Below, in pieces: positions 36,404 to 48,200 of a stretch of DNA of 64,000 nucleotides. Each line of letters begins with the position of its first letter. The first letter of the stretch is position 1. Made by a program: the position numbers and the translations under genes. The notes below the pieces were generated by a model. The model was not told where the DNA came from. It saw nothing but the letters and a program-made list of their open reading frames with translations, and made no database searches. The stretch is from Burhinus oedicnemus (lineage: Eukaryota > Chordata > Aves > Charadriiformes > Burhinidae), in contig VFFE01009081.1 in the NCBI GenBank assembly GCA_008921705.1, forward strand, positions 220,566 through 284,565, written 5' to 3'.

Positions 36404-38375
36404 ATTTCGCCTTTGCAGCGAACGCAGCTGCAGACGTGCATCAGTGTCATTCCTGTGTGATTCTTTTATGCTGTACTCGTTAATCCTAAACCTAGATGTA
36501 TACAGCTCTACGCTATACATGGTTTGTAAATCTCCTGGTACTAACTCACATCAAAAGCTTTATAGAAAGGTAACCATTCTCGTTACGGCCGAAAGGGATT
36601 GCGTAGCCAAGCAATTTTTACTAACTTGGTGATGCTTCAAGCAAAAGTAAAAAGCTGCATGCATCTACAGCAGGCATGGACTGTTTGTCGTATGACCTCC
36701 TTTAGTAAATCAGCTCACTTATGATAGTGTTTCTAGAGTTTGATTCATTGCAGTAATAGAGCAGTATAGGGAACGCACTGACTGCATGTTGATTGTGGCA
36801 GAAACATCCTCAATGTTCTGAAGTCCTACAACATATGGTGGATCTACTTAAGGGTCTTAAGTGTGACTACACAAAAAAAAAAGACAGTACATCTGAAAAT
36901 AAGCATTCTGATATAGATAGGGGGGTTTTTTGTTTTGTTTTTTAAGCCATGTGGCTGGGGTTGGTTTGTTTTGTTTTGTTTTTCTGGTTTTGTTTAGCTT
37001 TGACAAAGTTAAAATGCACTAACCTTTTTGAGGGCTTTTTTTTAATCCGTCAGTTCAAATCCATCTCAGGCGAGTTGTGTAATGGTTCTGAACTTTTCTT
37101 CTTGAGCTTTGGGAAGTGAAAATCTCTGCTTGATCAGTGCCCAGTGATTAAAGGTTGATTTGTGCAGTTTTCATAATCCAGGTCGTTTTATTTGTTAATG
37201 AGCTAAACACATTGCAAAAAGGTAGTGCATTTTAAAATTGACCTTCGTATGCTTTTAAAAGCAAGTCTACTTGATAATGTACTTTTTACTTGATCTCAAG
37301 TTGTATAAACTAATAAATTTGTGTTTACTGTCACTGCAGTAGTAATCTTATGCACACAGTGATTCCATGTTATATGCAAAGTAGTTAGGCAAGCTGTTTT
37401 CTTAGTTACAGGAGTTCAAGAGCTTTTACTTTTGTGCAGGTAAAAAGACAAAAGTAGGCTACAGTCTGTGCCATGTTGATGTACAGTTTCTGAAATTGTT
37501 TTACAAAACTTTGATAATAAAACCCTTAAACTTATACTCATGTTCCTGTAAAACTCTGCTGGTATTTATTTACACCGCTGAATGTATGAAACTTTACCTC
37601 ATTCATGTAGAGTATACATTTTTCTTCATCTACCTATTTTAAGAAGACCGTAAGAACTCCAGCTCTTCAAAAAGTGTGAGTGCAGTGACGCAGCCGCTGA
37701 GCCTGCCAGGTTGGCTCTAGTTAGGTGTGTTACACTAAGAGAAGGATCAGTTTCCTTTTTGGGGAATGAAGGGAATGGGCTTAAACGGGAATCTAGAGGT
37801 ATTCTGGGTCAAGTACTTTTAAAAAGAAATCTGTATTTGTAAAAGCTTTTTGTATTTCCATTGAAATAGGAACATTCACCTCTTCAGGATGGTAACGGAA
37901 GACTGGCAGAATCGGGAAGCAGCGAGTGCTGCCTGCGTATAAAGTAGGCTGTTGGTCTCGACTGAAAACTTACTGGTTTGAATTCGTAAGTTTTGGAATG
38001 AAACTGTAAGTGGTGCTTGAACTTCTTGAATCTGATGAGTCAAACCACCGTCTTTTTAAACTGTTCTTTTGCCCTGGCAAAGTGGAACTTGCCGTTTAGA
38101 TATGCAGTGTCATTTTTAGAATTTGTAGAAATGTAAATTTTTACCAACTGTTTTGAGTATTTTGTCAATACAGAGAGGTATATGTCATACAACCAGTTCT
38201 AGGCTTATTTCTAGTGGAGAGAGCGTGATAGTTCTTGTAATAAAATATAAATAGACACAGACAAGGTGCACGATGTCTCCATAGATGTGCCTTTTTTGTT
38301 GTCGTCATGATATTTATATGTGAAGTACAAGAACATAAACCAATTTATAGTAATAAAGTAAACCTCCTTGATCCT
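36404..38375 (+). other. SRSF11: SRSF11 3' UTR with alternative poly(A) signals
   Basis: AT-rich sequence after the stop codon, including T/G-rich tracts at about 36922-36998. AATAAA hexamers occur at 37312-37317, 37516-37521, 38239-38244 and 38352-38357. The second and fourth are the most plausible ends of short and long 3' UTRs. The exact ends are inferred. Confidence 0.65.
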
Positions 38376-40590
38376 TGGACCTCGGTGTTGTGAAAGTCAT
38401 TCACATGCTCTAGTGAGGGACCAAGGCGGGGGTTGAGCTCAAGGTGGTAGATCAAGGGTGCGTGTAATTAATTTCTCTCTAGTTTATTTTACTGTGCTGG
38501 GTGTTAACTGTGTACCTCCGCCTGCCCCAGCCCGAGTACCAACTGGGGAAATGGGTGGGTTTAGACCACATTTGCCAATTGTGCACATCGCTGTCCGTGC
38601 CTTTGGTTTCTCGCCCTCCAGTGGAAGCACGTGCGCTGGCGGAGCCTGCAGGATGGTACCAGCGGCTGCAGGGACGAGCATGGCACCCGTCCCTGGGGTA
38701 CAGACACGTTGCTGCCGTCATCCTGCACTGCGTGACCCTGTAGGAGCGGTTCCTCTCCCAGGTACAGGTGCGCCACGTGGCACAGAGCGCTCAGCCAGCA
38801 GAACAAACTTTATTTTAGTGATGTGAAGTTGGTTTGCCAGTTACTACGGAGCGTAGGCTCACCTGCCTCTTGAGGTGAGGCCCTCCAAGTCATGCAGCAC
38901 CTCCCTGCCTTAGCGAAGCAGCTTAATCCTGATTTAGTAGCAGCTGCTCCCGGCCCTGGTGATCATACAGGTGGATTTAAGGGAGAGCGGTAACTTGCAG
39001 GAGTTTTCCCAGTTTAAATCGTGCAGAGAAGCAGGCAGCGATGGCTTATGTGGAGGCAGCACCTCACAGCCAAAGGATGCGCTGTAGCACAGCAATTGAG
39101 TAACTCGCTAATTGTGACCTGAAGGGCGAGGGAAAGCGGTTCCTTGGTTTTCTCCCAGTGCCTGCTGGCCGCTGCAACCAAGGACAGGCAACTATTTTTA
39201 GACAAAACCTGCAGTTGTTGGACAATGCCGGCTAGGAACCCGGGTGCCTCACACTCCGGTGGGCTGCAGCTGTAAGAGCCCCTGCTCTAGTCGATGTTGC
39301 AGGAGCAATTGTTTCTGCTACCAGAGTTCTTCAAACCCAAACCATTTTAATACCAAGCAGGATTCATTTATGCTTATGCAGCAGCCTTGCATCTGCTACT
39401 GTCGGTTTTCACCCAGGTCCCCACTCGTCCAGCTCTTCCCTTTGCACATCGGCATCAAAAGCGCGTTCCCTCTGATCTTGAGGAACAAGATGTCTTTTCC
39501 TCTAAAACAAAATTAAAGATGCCGGCAGTGATTTTGTTCCAACGTCTCAGGTGCCCTGTTGGCACGCAGCTTGTTGGAATGAACGTATGTGGTAACACAG
39601 GTGAAAGGAGATCAAAAGTTACATCCTTTATCCCTGTTGAGGCCGGGCAATCCTGTTTCGGCAGCTGGGCCATCACACATGGATGACTTCCCATGGGTGA
39701 AAGGGGAAGTCCTTTTCCACTTGGAAAGCCGCTAGCGTGGGGTATCGTACTCCTTTCGGTAGTAGTTCAGCACAGCAAGAACCGGGCTTGTCGCTACCCA
39801 CGCTATTTAATGGGGTGCTGTAGCAGCATATCTGCCCAGTTACTGAAATCTTTGCTTTAAGCACTTTCTCTGACTCCGAACAGGAGTTCGCCTCACCCTT
39901 TGTAAACACGAGATTTAAAGTTAGCAAATCCTGAACTACAGAGGGACGGCCTGATCTCTGCTCTGCAAGCGCAACTTTTGAGGCTTGCGGGAGGGCAGAA
40001 GAGCAATTCTATGTCCAAAAAACCCCACCAAGCCCAAATCCCAAAAAACTGAACAAAACCAAAAAACCTTCTACAAAGCAAAATGAAGCTTTCAAAGTTC
40101 CAGGTTTTGCTCTCCGTCATCCACAGTTCCTCCAAGAGACTACTGTTATGGGCAACTGCCACATCCTGTTACTTAAATGAGTACGTTTCTGCATTTAGGA
40201 GATAAAACTACTGCAATTACTCAACTGAAAAGGTCTCCCACCTTCCTTCCTTCCTTCCTTCCCTGGCAGCAGTTTCTAAACTCCGACCCCTCAGCTCCAG
40301 GGAAATGCCAGAAGCGACTGTCTGTGTCCTTCCACTGCTGCCACGCCACTGTGTGTCCGCAGTCCAATAAAATCTGGAGCTTTACAGAGGATAAAGAACA
40401 GTCTATAATGAAAATGCAGGATTTTATTTAAAAAATGACCAATAAAACGCCCTTGCAGAACATAGCAGTGGGAGCTTGTCCCCTCCGACCGAAGCCCTGC
40501 TGGGAGACGCAGGTCTGCAGCGCGGATACCTCCTGACACCGCCTGCGACAGGAGAGCCAAAACTTCATTTTCACATGTTGAACAGTTTCA
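38376..40590. other. Spacer between the convergent SRSF11 and ANKRD13C genes
   Basis: No conserved coding sequence was recognised despite several open frames of 60-120 codons on both strands. Composition is locally GC-richer with scattered CpGs (38480-38780). It includes a (ttcc)n run at about 40244-40262. A minus-strand AATAAA at 38809-38814 leaves open a longer ANKRD13C 3' UTR. Confidence 0.6.
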
Positions 40591-40613
40591 GAATCAAACA
40601 GCATATTTTGGTC

Positions 40614-40619
40614 TTTATT
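40614..40619 (-). terminator. ANKRD13C: Candidate ANKRD13C poly(A) signal
   Basis: AATAAA on the minus strand (tttatt on plus), about 4.5 kb below the ANKRD13C stop codon. A second candidate lies at 40423-40428. The choice is inferred from position and spacing only. Confidence 0.4.
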
Positions 40620-41159
40620 CTAACAAATGATACAACCAAAAATGACTATTAGTGAAGGTAAGTTAAAAACATGGACCGGACAACTAGTAAAATGCAAAAA
40701 AGTGACAGTTTCCGTGATAATTACAAATTGTAAGGAAAATAAATGTGAAACCGCAGCATTACAGGAAATATGTTAATACAGATTAAATAATGCAGTTACC
40801 CTTGCATGGATTACAAATCAAGAACAAATACATTTAGAAAAACAGACAGTTGCTTTGAATATCAACTTAACAAGGTGGGTTTCCAGCACAAATATATCCA
40901 GAGTTTTTTTGTAACAAATCGTTTCAACACATAAATCAAGAATCGCAGTAAAGTGAGTACAGTGACTGGAACAGCAGCTCCTTGAAAGGAAAAAGAAAAC
41001 GCATTCCCTTTGCCACAAATTAAAGCAGTATTTTGGAAGACCAGTAAAACAGTTTGGTTAAGAAACCACCCTAGGAATTTGTTTGCAACAATTTCTTATT
41101 TCTGTTTACCAAAATTAATGGCTGTCTTTTAATACTTATTCATAAAAAACCTCACAGCC

Positions 41160-42020
41160 ATCGGGGGGGGCCGGGGGGGGGCAAGCGGTGAGACCAGAAA
41201 TAGTGGCCAAACCCCAAACCAAGGCGGCCTCTCCCGAGCCCTGGTACCGAGGTCTCCCTCTCCGCGCGTGCCGGTGTCGGCTTCGCCTCCACACCCACCA
41301 CGGCGTCAATGTACATTTAACACAGCGATTCTTCCCCGAGCCGTGCCAGCTCCCTTTGTCATCCCGCTTGTGCCGGCCATAACCGGCAGCGTGCACCTCC
41401 GCCCGTGTGTCCGGAAAGGCGTTTCCTTACCCAGACCCTCCGACAGCCCGCGGTATCCTGTCAGCACGGCACAAGGCAAACGCACAAGTTCCAGCTGACA
41501 CGCTCCTTGTGGCGCAGCAGTGACGAGACCACCTCTGCAAAACCGCTGGGAGACGTCTTCACCCTACGGGGGACCAAACCTCCCCCTAACACCCGCCACG
41601 GTCTTAAGGAAAAGATAAAGGGGAAAAACAAAAATGAAGTTCTGCTAGGTCAATCCTGCTAGAAAAAGTAAATTTCCAAGAGAGATCTGGACAGGAGATG
41701 GCGGGGGGGAAGGGACAGCGGTGCCCACAGCACAGCCACACGCTCAGGCTCCCCCTATACTGGGAACACTGTGCTCACCCGCAGCGCTGGCAAAGCTTCT
41801 GCGCAGACGCATCCAGACCGACAAACACGCACTTTGTGTCAGGACAACGCAAAAACCCTCGCAAGCCAAACAAATTATAGCGGACGAGACATTTATACCA
41901 GTGCCGACAGAGTCACCACTACAGAACCGCACCAGCACAGCGACGCCACCGGGATCCCACCTCCTTGCACCTGTGGATCCCCACAGTCGCGCCGAGATGC
42001 GAGTCCCTAAGGTAGGCTCA
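41160..42020. promoter_or_regulatory. Orphan CpG-island-like block within the ANKRD13C 3' region
   Basis: About 860 bp with CpG density near expectation, for example roughly 36 CpGs in 41161-41580. It opens with two G runs separated by CC (41163-41181). It does not coincide with the start of any gene recognised here. It could be a promoter for an antisense or noncoding transcript, or simply GC-biased sequence. Confidence 0.5.
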
Positions 42021-45000
42021 GCCTAACGGCCTTCTCGCTAACGAGGATTCCTGCAGCTTGCAGTGTATCCCTCAGGAAACCATGCCCCAAGCGTCCCTAC
42101 GTTTTCAGGTTCGAAACTCGTCACTAGGAATGTTTCAGACAGAAAACACATCACCAGAAGTTGGAAGGAAACGTACCGAGAAACAGTTCGCCGAGTCTTA
42201 CTTCCCGAGGCTGTCACAGGAATCTGAGACCAGTCACTGAACTGGAAAGGACAAACTGGTTGGAGTCAGATCATTCAGCTCCACAGCAAGAAGAAAAGAA
42301 ATGGCAGGGTACGTTCACCAGAATAACGTAAAAAGACTACAGTCAACCAAATCTGTGTCCACTCCTCTCTGCTGACACCCCAAATTACAGCAAGCCTTAA
42401 TATATAGCAACCCACTATAAAAAGTTTCTGCAAATCTTAAAATGTATCAAAGTTAGTAGTTGCGTAATCACGAAGGTTAAAAAACCCACAAAATGTGCAG
42501 CCGGAGTCCATGGAAATCACAGAAAACACTTCCACAAGCTGCTAGTGGGCTTTGAGTCGGACACCTCACTTGCCACCAGAAGACACGGGCTGTTCTACAG
42601 GCAGGTGGAGACACACAGGACCCTCTGTGTTCATGTGAGGCTACACAAAAAGCTTTGTTCTTTTTCTTCTTTAAAGTCTAGAGTCCAGTCCATCGCAGTG
42701 GCTGTGTCACCTAAAGCACACAGCTCCAGCTACGTACGCTCCTTCCCGCGTCAGCAAGCTGTGATGGTGACTTGGAACAACCAAAAAGGAATAGGAAAAC
42801 ACGTGGTTCTTTCCCTGTAATACTGAGAAAAAGGATTTCTAACATTCACCTTACGCAGAAGCGTCCTTCTGCGTTTGCTGAAATTTCCAATCAACTCGGT
42901 GCTCCTGCACGGCCCCTACGCTCCCTGCAGTTTCCCACCCGGCACAAGACCCGATCCAGCAGCGCTGCACAACACATTCTACCCTGCAACGGGCACCTGT
43001 AAGGGAGGGCGACGGGAGAAATCTGTATTTGGCCCCACTGACATTTAGTCCTGACCTCCAGCGCCGACAGGATAATTCAGTCTCTACATACATTCACCCC
43101 CGGTCTCTCACGGTGAGGATCTCGGCTGTTTCCGAGGAGGAGCGTGAGGTGGGTGTCACTTTATACCACAGATGTGAAACACTTTAGGAATTCATAATCA
43201 CTTGAAAGAACAAGCTCTATCATTCCTACCGAATGTTCAACATCTGCTACTGATACAGTACTTCAAAAGTAATTACAATTCTACACTTCCCTTTGCATTT
43301 TTCCCCTATAGTTTTATTTTCGATTTGATTTTGAATTAATAACTCCAGTGTATCGATCGCAGTCTGCAAAGTAAACCTCACTCACCTGTCCCATTGCAGG
43401 TTTATAGCGATGCCGGAAGAGGATCAACCCCAACCTCCCGTTTGCAGTTTATCCGAACTTTGCTGACAGGGATTCCCCAGGACTCCACTTACAGAGCGGA
43501 CACCGTACTTCGAGAGCAGCCTCTTGGGGTTTTATACCGACGGATTCCAGAAGTTTTGAAAGAACGTCTGCTCCAGACATGCACTTCCACGTTCTGTCCA
43601 TGTGCCTGGCAAGTCAGCTTTTATTGCCTTGTGGGAAGCCATCTCCCCTCATCACCTGCGTGGTTAGTTAGGTTGGTTACCTCTACTAAGCATTGATGGT
43701 ACTCTTCATTATAAATTTTGATACTTAACTCTATTGATTTCCAGAAAAAGTTTTAACTACAGTGCACAAAGAATATAATTTTGAAAATATTTACAATTTT
43801 GTACAGTTACACCACAGCACTTTAATCTAAATTTCTTAATACAAACAAATAGCACCATTAGCCTTTTGCACAAATTCTTTCTAACAAACCAAAAAGCTGG
43901 ATTATTGTCAAATTAGGAGACTGGAACCACTTGGACTGAGAATAAGCTCAAGAAGCGAGAGTACTGAAATGCCTACCTATTCAAAATATTAAGAGGAAGG
44001 AAATTAATCCGGAAATATCCTAAGCGTTTGCAAATAAAGTCTTCCAAGGTGAGCCCTATTCAATGTGCACTACAATTAAACTAACTTCAAGAAAAACTAC
44101 TTCTTATATGAAGATTTAATGCTTGAGCTTCTTGTTCTAGTAAGTCTTTATACGCATCCCATGTTTTCCAGTGGCTGCTGAATACAAGATCACCTCGCTG
44201 ATGCTCAACCATTTTGGAGCAAGTCTCCTAAGTGAATGTGAAAAAACCAGAAAAAAGTGACAATTTCTAGCTAATGAACCTCCGAGCATGCTAATCACCA
44301 GAGCATGGACACAGCAGGACTGCCAAGCCAGCGTGATAACGAGAAGTGAAGCGCAGGGCCAAGGAAAGGAAGATTAACGAAGAGGTCAGCGAAGAACGAA
44401 GGGTTCCGAGACATGGATAGCACCACAATGGATCGCACTAAGGTGCTAGAGGAGGTACCTCATTCCCTGCAGAGCGAACGCTATTTCTGAAGTGTATTGC
44501 AGTATGAAAACGCAATTGTTTAATGGTTACCATTTGGTTCGTTCATCTACAGAAAATGCATTCCTTCGAATATACGTTCAACTAACATTCAAATTACTGA
44601 ACTATACATAATGATACATAGTTTACAATTCATGAAAACAAAGCTTGAAAGAATATAATATGGTCATCTTAAGTATGGTGGGATGTTTTAGAGGGCTAAT
44701 ATCCAGCTAAGACATTTCAACTTTTATGCTAATGGTCCAAGAGTGCTTTTTGTATCACCAAGAAATGTAAAAAATTTAAAAACGAATGATAGTCCTCACA
44801 GCTGTTAAGTATTCTCACGGTCATCAGGGTGTCAGACTACCACGCTTGCAGTACTGGATGTATAAAAGTGTGAGCGACACATCAGGAGACTTGCTGTAAA
44901 TCAAGAACTAGATTAGATGCCCATTACAGTGAGTATCAGTACATCAGTCATGTTCCCTTTTCTTGTGGATTATTAAGTTTATCCCTTCCTTTATGACCCA

Positions 45001-45091
45001 CTTTCCTAGCTATATCTGTGGGCTATTTGCATCCACTTGCTTTCACTGTGGTACGCTGGTATTGTTATTCACCATTAACCTTCCAGTTTAG

Positions 45092-45222
45092 CTAGAGATC
45101 AGGAAAACGGCTGGGGTCCTCCTTGTAGTCATCAGGAATAGTGAAGATGGATTCATCAAATTCATCATAACGGAACTCCTGAAAAGTCACAGTGGCTGTG
45201 ATGGTGGGAAATACAGGAATAT
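45092..45222 (-). CDS. ANKRD13C: ANKRD13C last coding exon with stop
   Basis: Encodes [20 protein letters not shown] and [20 protein letters not shown], then PDL and TAG at 45094-45092. The acceptor is CCGTCTAG. The beta-sandwich-like [11 protein letters not shown] segment joins directly to PPGFPVKL of the previous exon. Confidence 0.95.
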
Positions 45223-48200
45223 CTAGACGGGAAGCAAAACGGTACAATGAAGAGCAAAGAAATACAGGCTTACCAACAGTTACCGACTGTTACTTAAAGA
45301 TTTATAACTTCAGACTTGCTAAGGACACAGAAGCTTGTTTAGGATTCTATGCAATGGCAATTCAAAGCTCTGAAAGAAGGAGGTGGTTTAAAGAAAGTTA
45401 GTTCAGAATATACTCTGATGCCCTGAGCATGGAAACAATACCCAACTCAATACACCATTCAAAGAATTGTTAATATTATTAATTCAGTGGTTTTCCTTTC
45501 CTGATGCAGACTGGCAACACGGAAACCAAACTGCTGTGAACGTACAGACTAATCTGTTAAAATAGAAAACATTGGCCTGAAGACGATACAAGATAAACTA
45601 ACCTTGCCACACGTAGGCTTCAGTTGAGCAAAATCACATGAAAAGACGAACCTTTTTAATGTTTGCTTTAAAATATAACCCTTTTCCAGTTTGAATTGAG
45701 GTTGAAAACTTAAGAATTATCCTCAATAAAACTGGCTTGCCCATGAACTAACTTAATGAGCTAAGCAAAAATTCAGTCCTCAGTAAACAGAGCTGTGCAA
45801 ATATGACAGGAGGCAGGATATAGTCTGTTCAGAATTCCCTAGCTTTAACAGCCTACTGGTACACAAGAAATCCTCTGACACTTACAAAAGGTACTAGGAC
45901 TTTTTGGTAGATTACGCTGTGATGATCTATACCGTGAATAACTTGCTTTATACATTTCCACTTGTTAGAAATGTAATAGTTTTCTATTTATTTTTTAAGT
46001 GAACAATGTATCGCCAGTAATCCTTGAGGAAAAAGAAATATGAAAACGCTACAAAATACTTAACTCATGACTGAGATCATCCTTTAATGCAAGGATAACT
46101 CAGCACCTCTACATGACTCTTAGAGCAAGACCCTAGCATTAGGAAAACGTAAATCCCACAGCTCTCTTCCTGACTAGGCCTATATTCACCTTTCAGCTGC
46201 AGATTTCCCACTCACGTTACTTCCACTAACTTAACTACATTCTCCTGAAATCCACAGCAACCCGCTCTTATGTAAGAGAGTTCTTTTCCAAAACTCTACA
46301 GAAGTTTCGAACGTATCGCATGAATCTGTACGCACATTTTGGAAATACAAAGCCACAAGAGTTGTTGCAGTCACCTCACCTAATTTTACAGGAAAGCCTG
46401 GTGGAAGCTTCATTTGAACAAATTCTCTAAGTTTGTTAAAGTGCTTGAAGGGTGCAATTACTTCTAAAACATTCAACAATCTGAAAAGGAAACAGATTTC
46501 ATTACAAATTCTTGTTTCACAAGCTTTCCCTCTAGAAAAGATAGAAACAACCCAAAGAGCAAGGTGATAAAAAAAGGAGGTGAAAAATGACATCATGCTT
46601 ATATATCTATTTCCTTAGAGCTTCAGTATCAGCATCCTCACATTCAGGTCTTAGTGATCCGTGTCATATTACCATGAGCGTACCAATAAACATCAAGATA
46701 TTCATTTCTTGTCCTCATTTAACACAGGAGACTGAAGCATACAGTACCACACCATCTCCTCCATGGACACGGGGAACCTGACGTGGTTTTGTACTGGTTT
46801 AGAGGACAGAACTTGTTACAGGCAAAAATGTTTTAGAATTCTGTGGAATCAGGCACATCAGTATTGCGACAAGTTAATGATAAACCTGGTCAAACCTCTG
46901 GTCTTATCCAGTAAGATAAGTGCTTGGCTCTCCCAATAACAGGCACGCCAGCACTGCGGTCTCTAAATTTAACAGTTTACTTGCTTACCAGCACGACTTC
47001 ATTCACAAGTTTTAAACTGCCAAATGCCCACGTAGGAAGATATGAGGAATTCTGCAGTTCATAAACACATTAAACCACTTCCTACACATAAATAACATTC
47101 ATGGCCAATGATTCTGACTTACGATTCAATTCCTAAGGGAAATTCCTGGCTCATAGCTATCGTGGCTTTAAAGGTTTTCTTGCTTTCTTTGCAGACCAGC
47201 TCTCTACCCAGATGAGGAGCTCTGCAAGGGGGAGGGGAGAAAGACAAAGTCAAGTTTTTCTCTCAGTGAAACTTTGGTTTTAAAGGAAGGAAGAAAGACT
47301 CAGGTTTGAACACGTCACTAAAGAATCCCTAGAACCAAGCAAATACTTTAAAAATAAAAGCTGTGCATAGCAAAAATGAGTCAGTAACCATCTTAACTCA
47401 GACTACTGAGTTCTGCTGAACCAGGAGACAATACGAAAACAGTGAGGGAAACAACTTAAGAAAAATCTTCAAATAATTCCTCACAAACATTATATTAATA
47501 AACACCATAGAAAGACAAGACAACTACCCAGAAATATATACAGCTGATTTCAGATGTTAATTAAAAGAGTCTATATGTGCACAAGTATCAAGTTGAATTA
47601 GAAAAAGGTTAATTTGCTTTCAGCCTAACATGAAACAATCTCAGAGAAAGCAGAAAAGTTACTCTGCGATCACTAGAAGGCAACACCTGGAAAACATAGG
47701 ACAAAAAATTCTCTTACAGGAGAGGAACAGACAGATAACAAATAAGATAACAAATCTTTTCCTAGTTTGCTTTATATTAGCTAGAAACCTAGATTTCCCC
47801 TTAAACTCCCTTCAGTTAATCAGTGTTAAACAACGTGAAATCTTATATATATACACACACATATTTCTGTCCCAATAGTAACAGCTGTTCAAGCAAAACC
47901 TATTTATTCTGCTTGAATATTCACTCTATCTCAAATACATTAAAAATCACATTAGTTTAAAAAAAAAAAATACACAAAAAACCCAAAAAGACCAGACTCA
48001 TGTACCTTTTTAGTAAGCCTGTACTGTAATACCATCGTATTCCCTGGTAACATCTGACTATAGGCTAGCCTAACATCTTTGGGGAAAGGATTTTTATCAT
48101 TGTTACTTATGGGACACACTCAGTACATTTTTTGGTCCTTCAACAGCTAGACAGCATGCAGTCCTAGAAAACAAACTCAACTGCTTGCATCTCCTACCAA

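Larger units (their letters stand above)
40595..45091 (-). other. ANKRD13C: ANKRD13C 3' UTR (inferred extent)
   Basis: Sequence below the ANKRD13C stop with no conserved open frame on either strand. AT-rich ends flank a GC-rich, CpG-dense centre (41160-42020). It is treated as one long 3' UTR because no splice signals or other gene were found; transcript data would be needed to confirm this. Confidence 0.5.

Noticed and set aside
38458..38826. A 122-codon plus-strand frame in the spacer beyond SRSF11
   Set aside because: No recognisable similarity, a moderately GC-rich context and overlapping frames on the other strand.
43394..43696. A 100-codon plus-strand frame antisense to the ANKRD13C 3' UTR
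   Set aside because: No recognised motif and no supporting splice or poly(A) signals.
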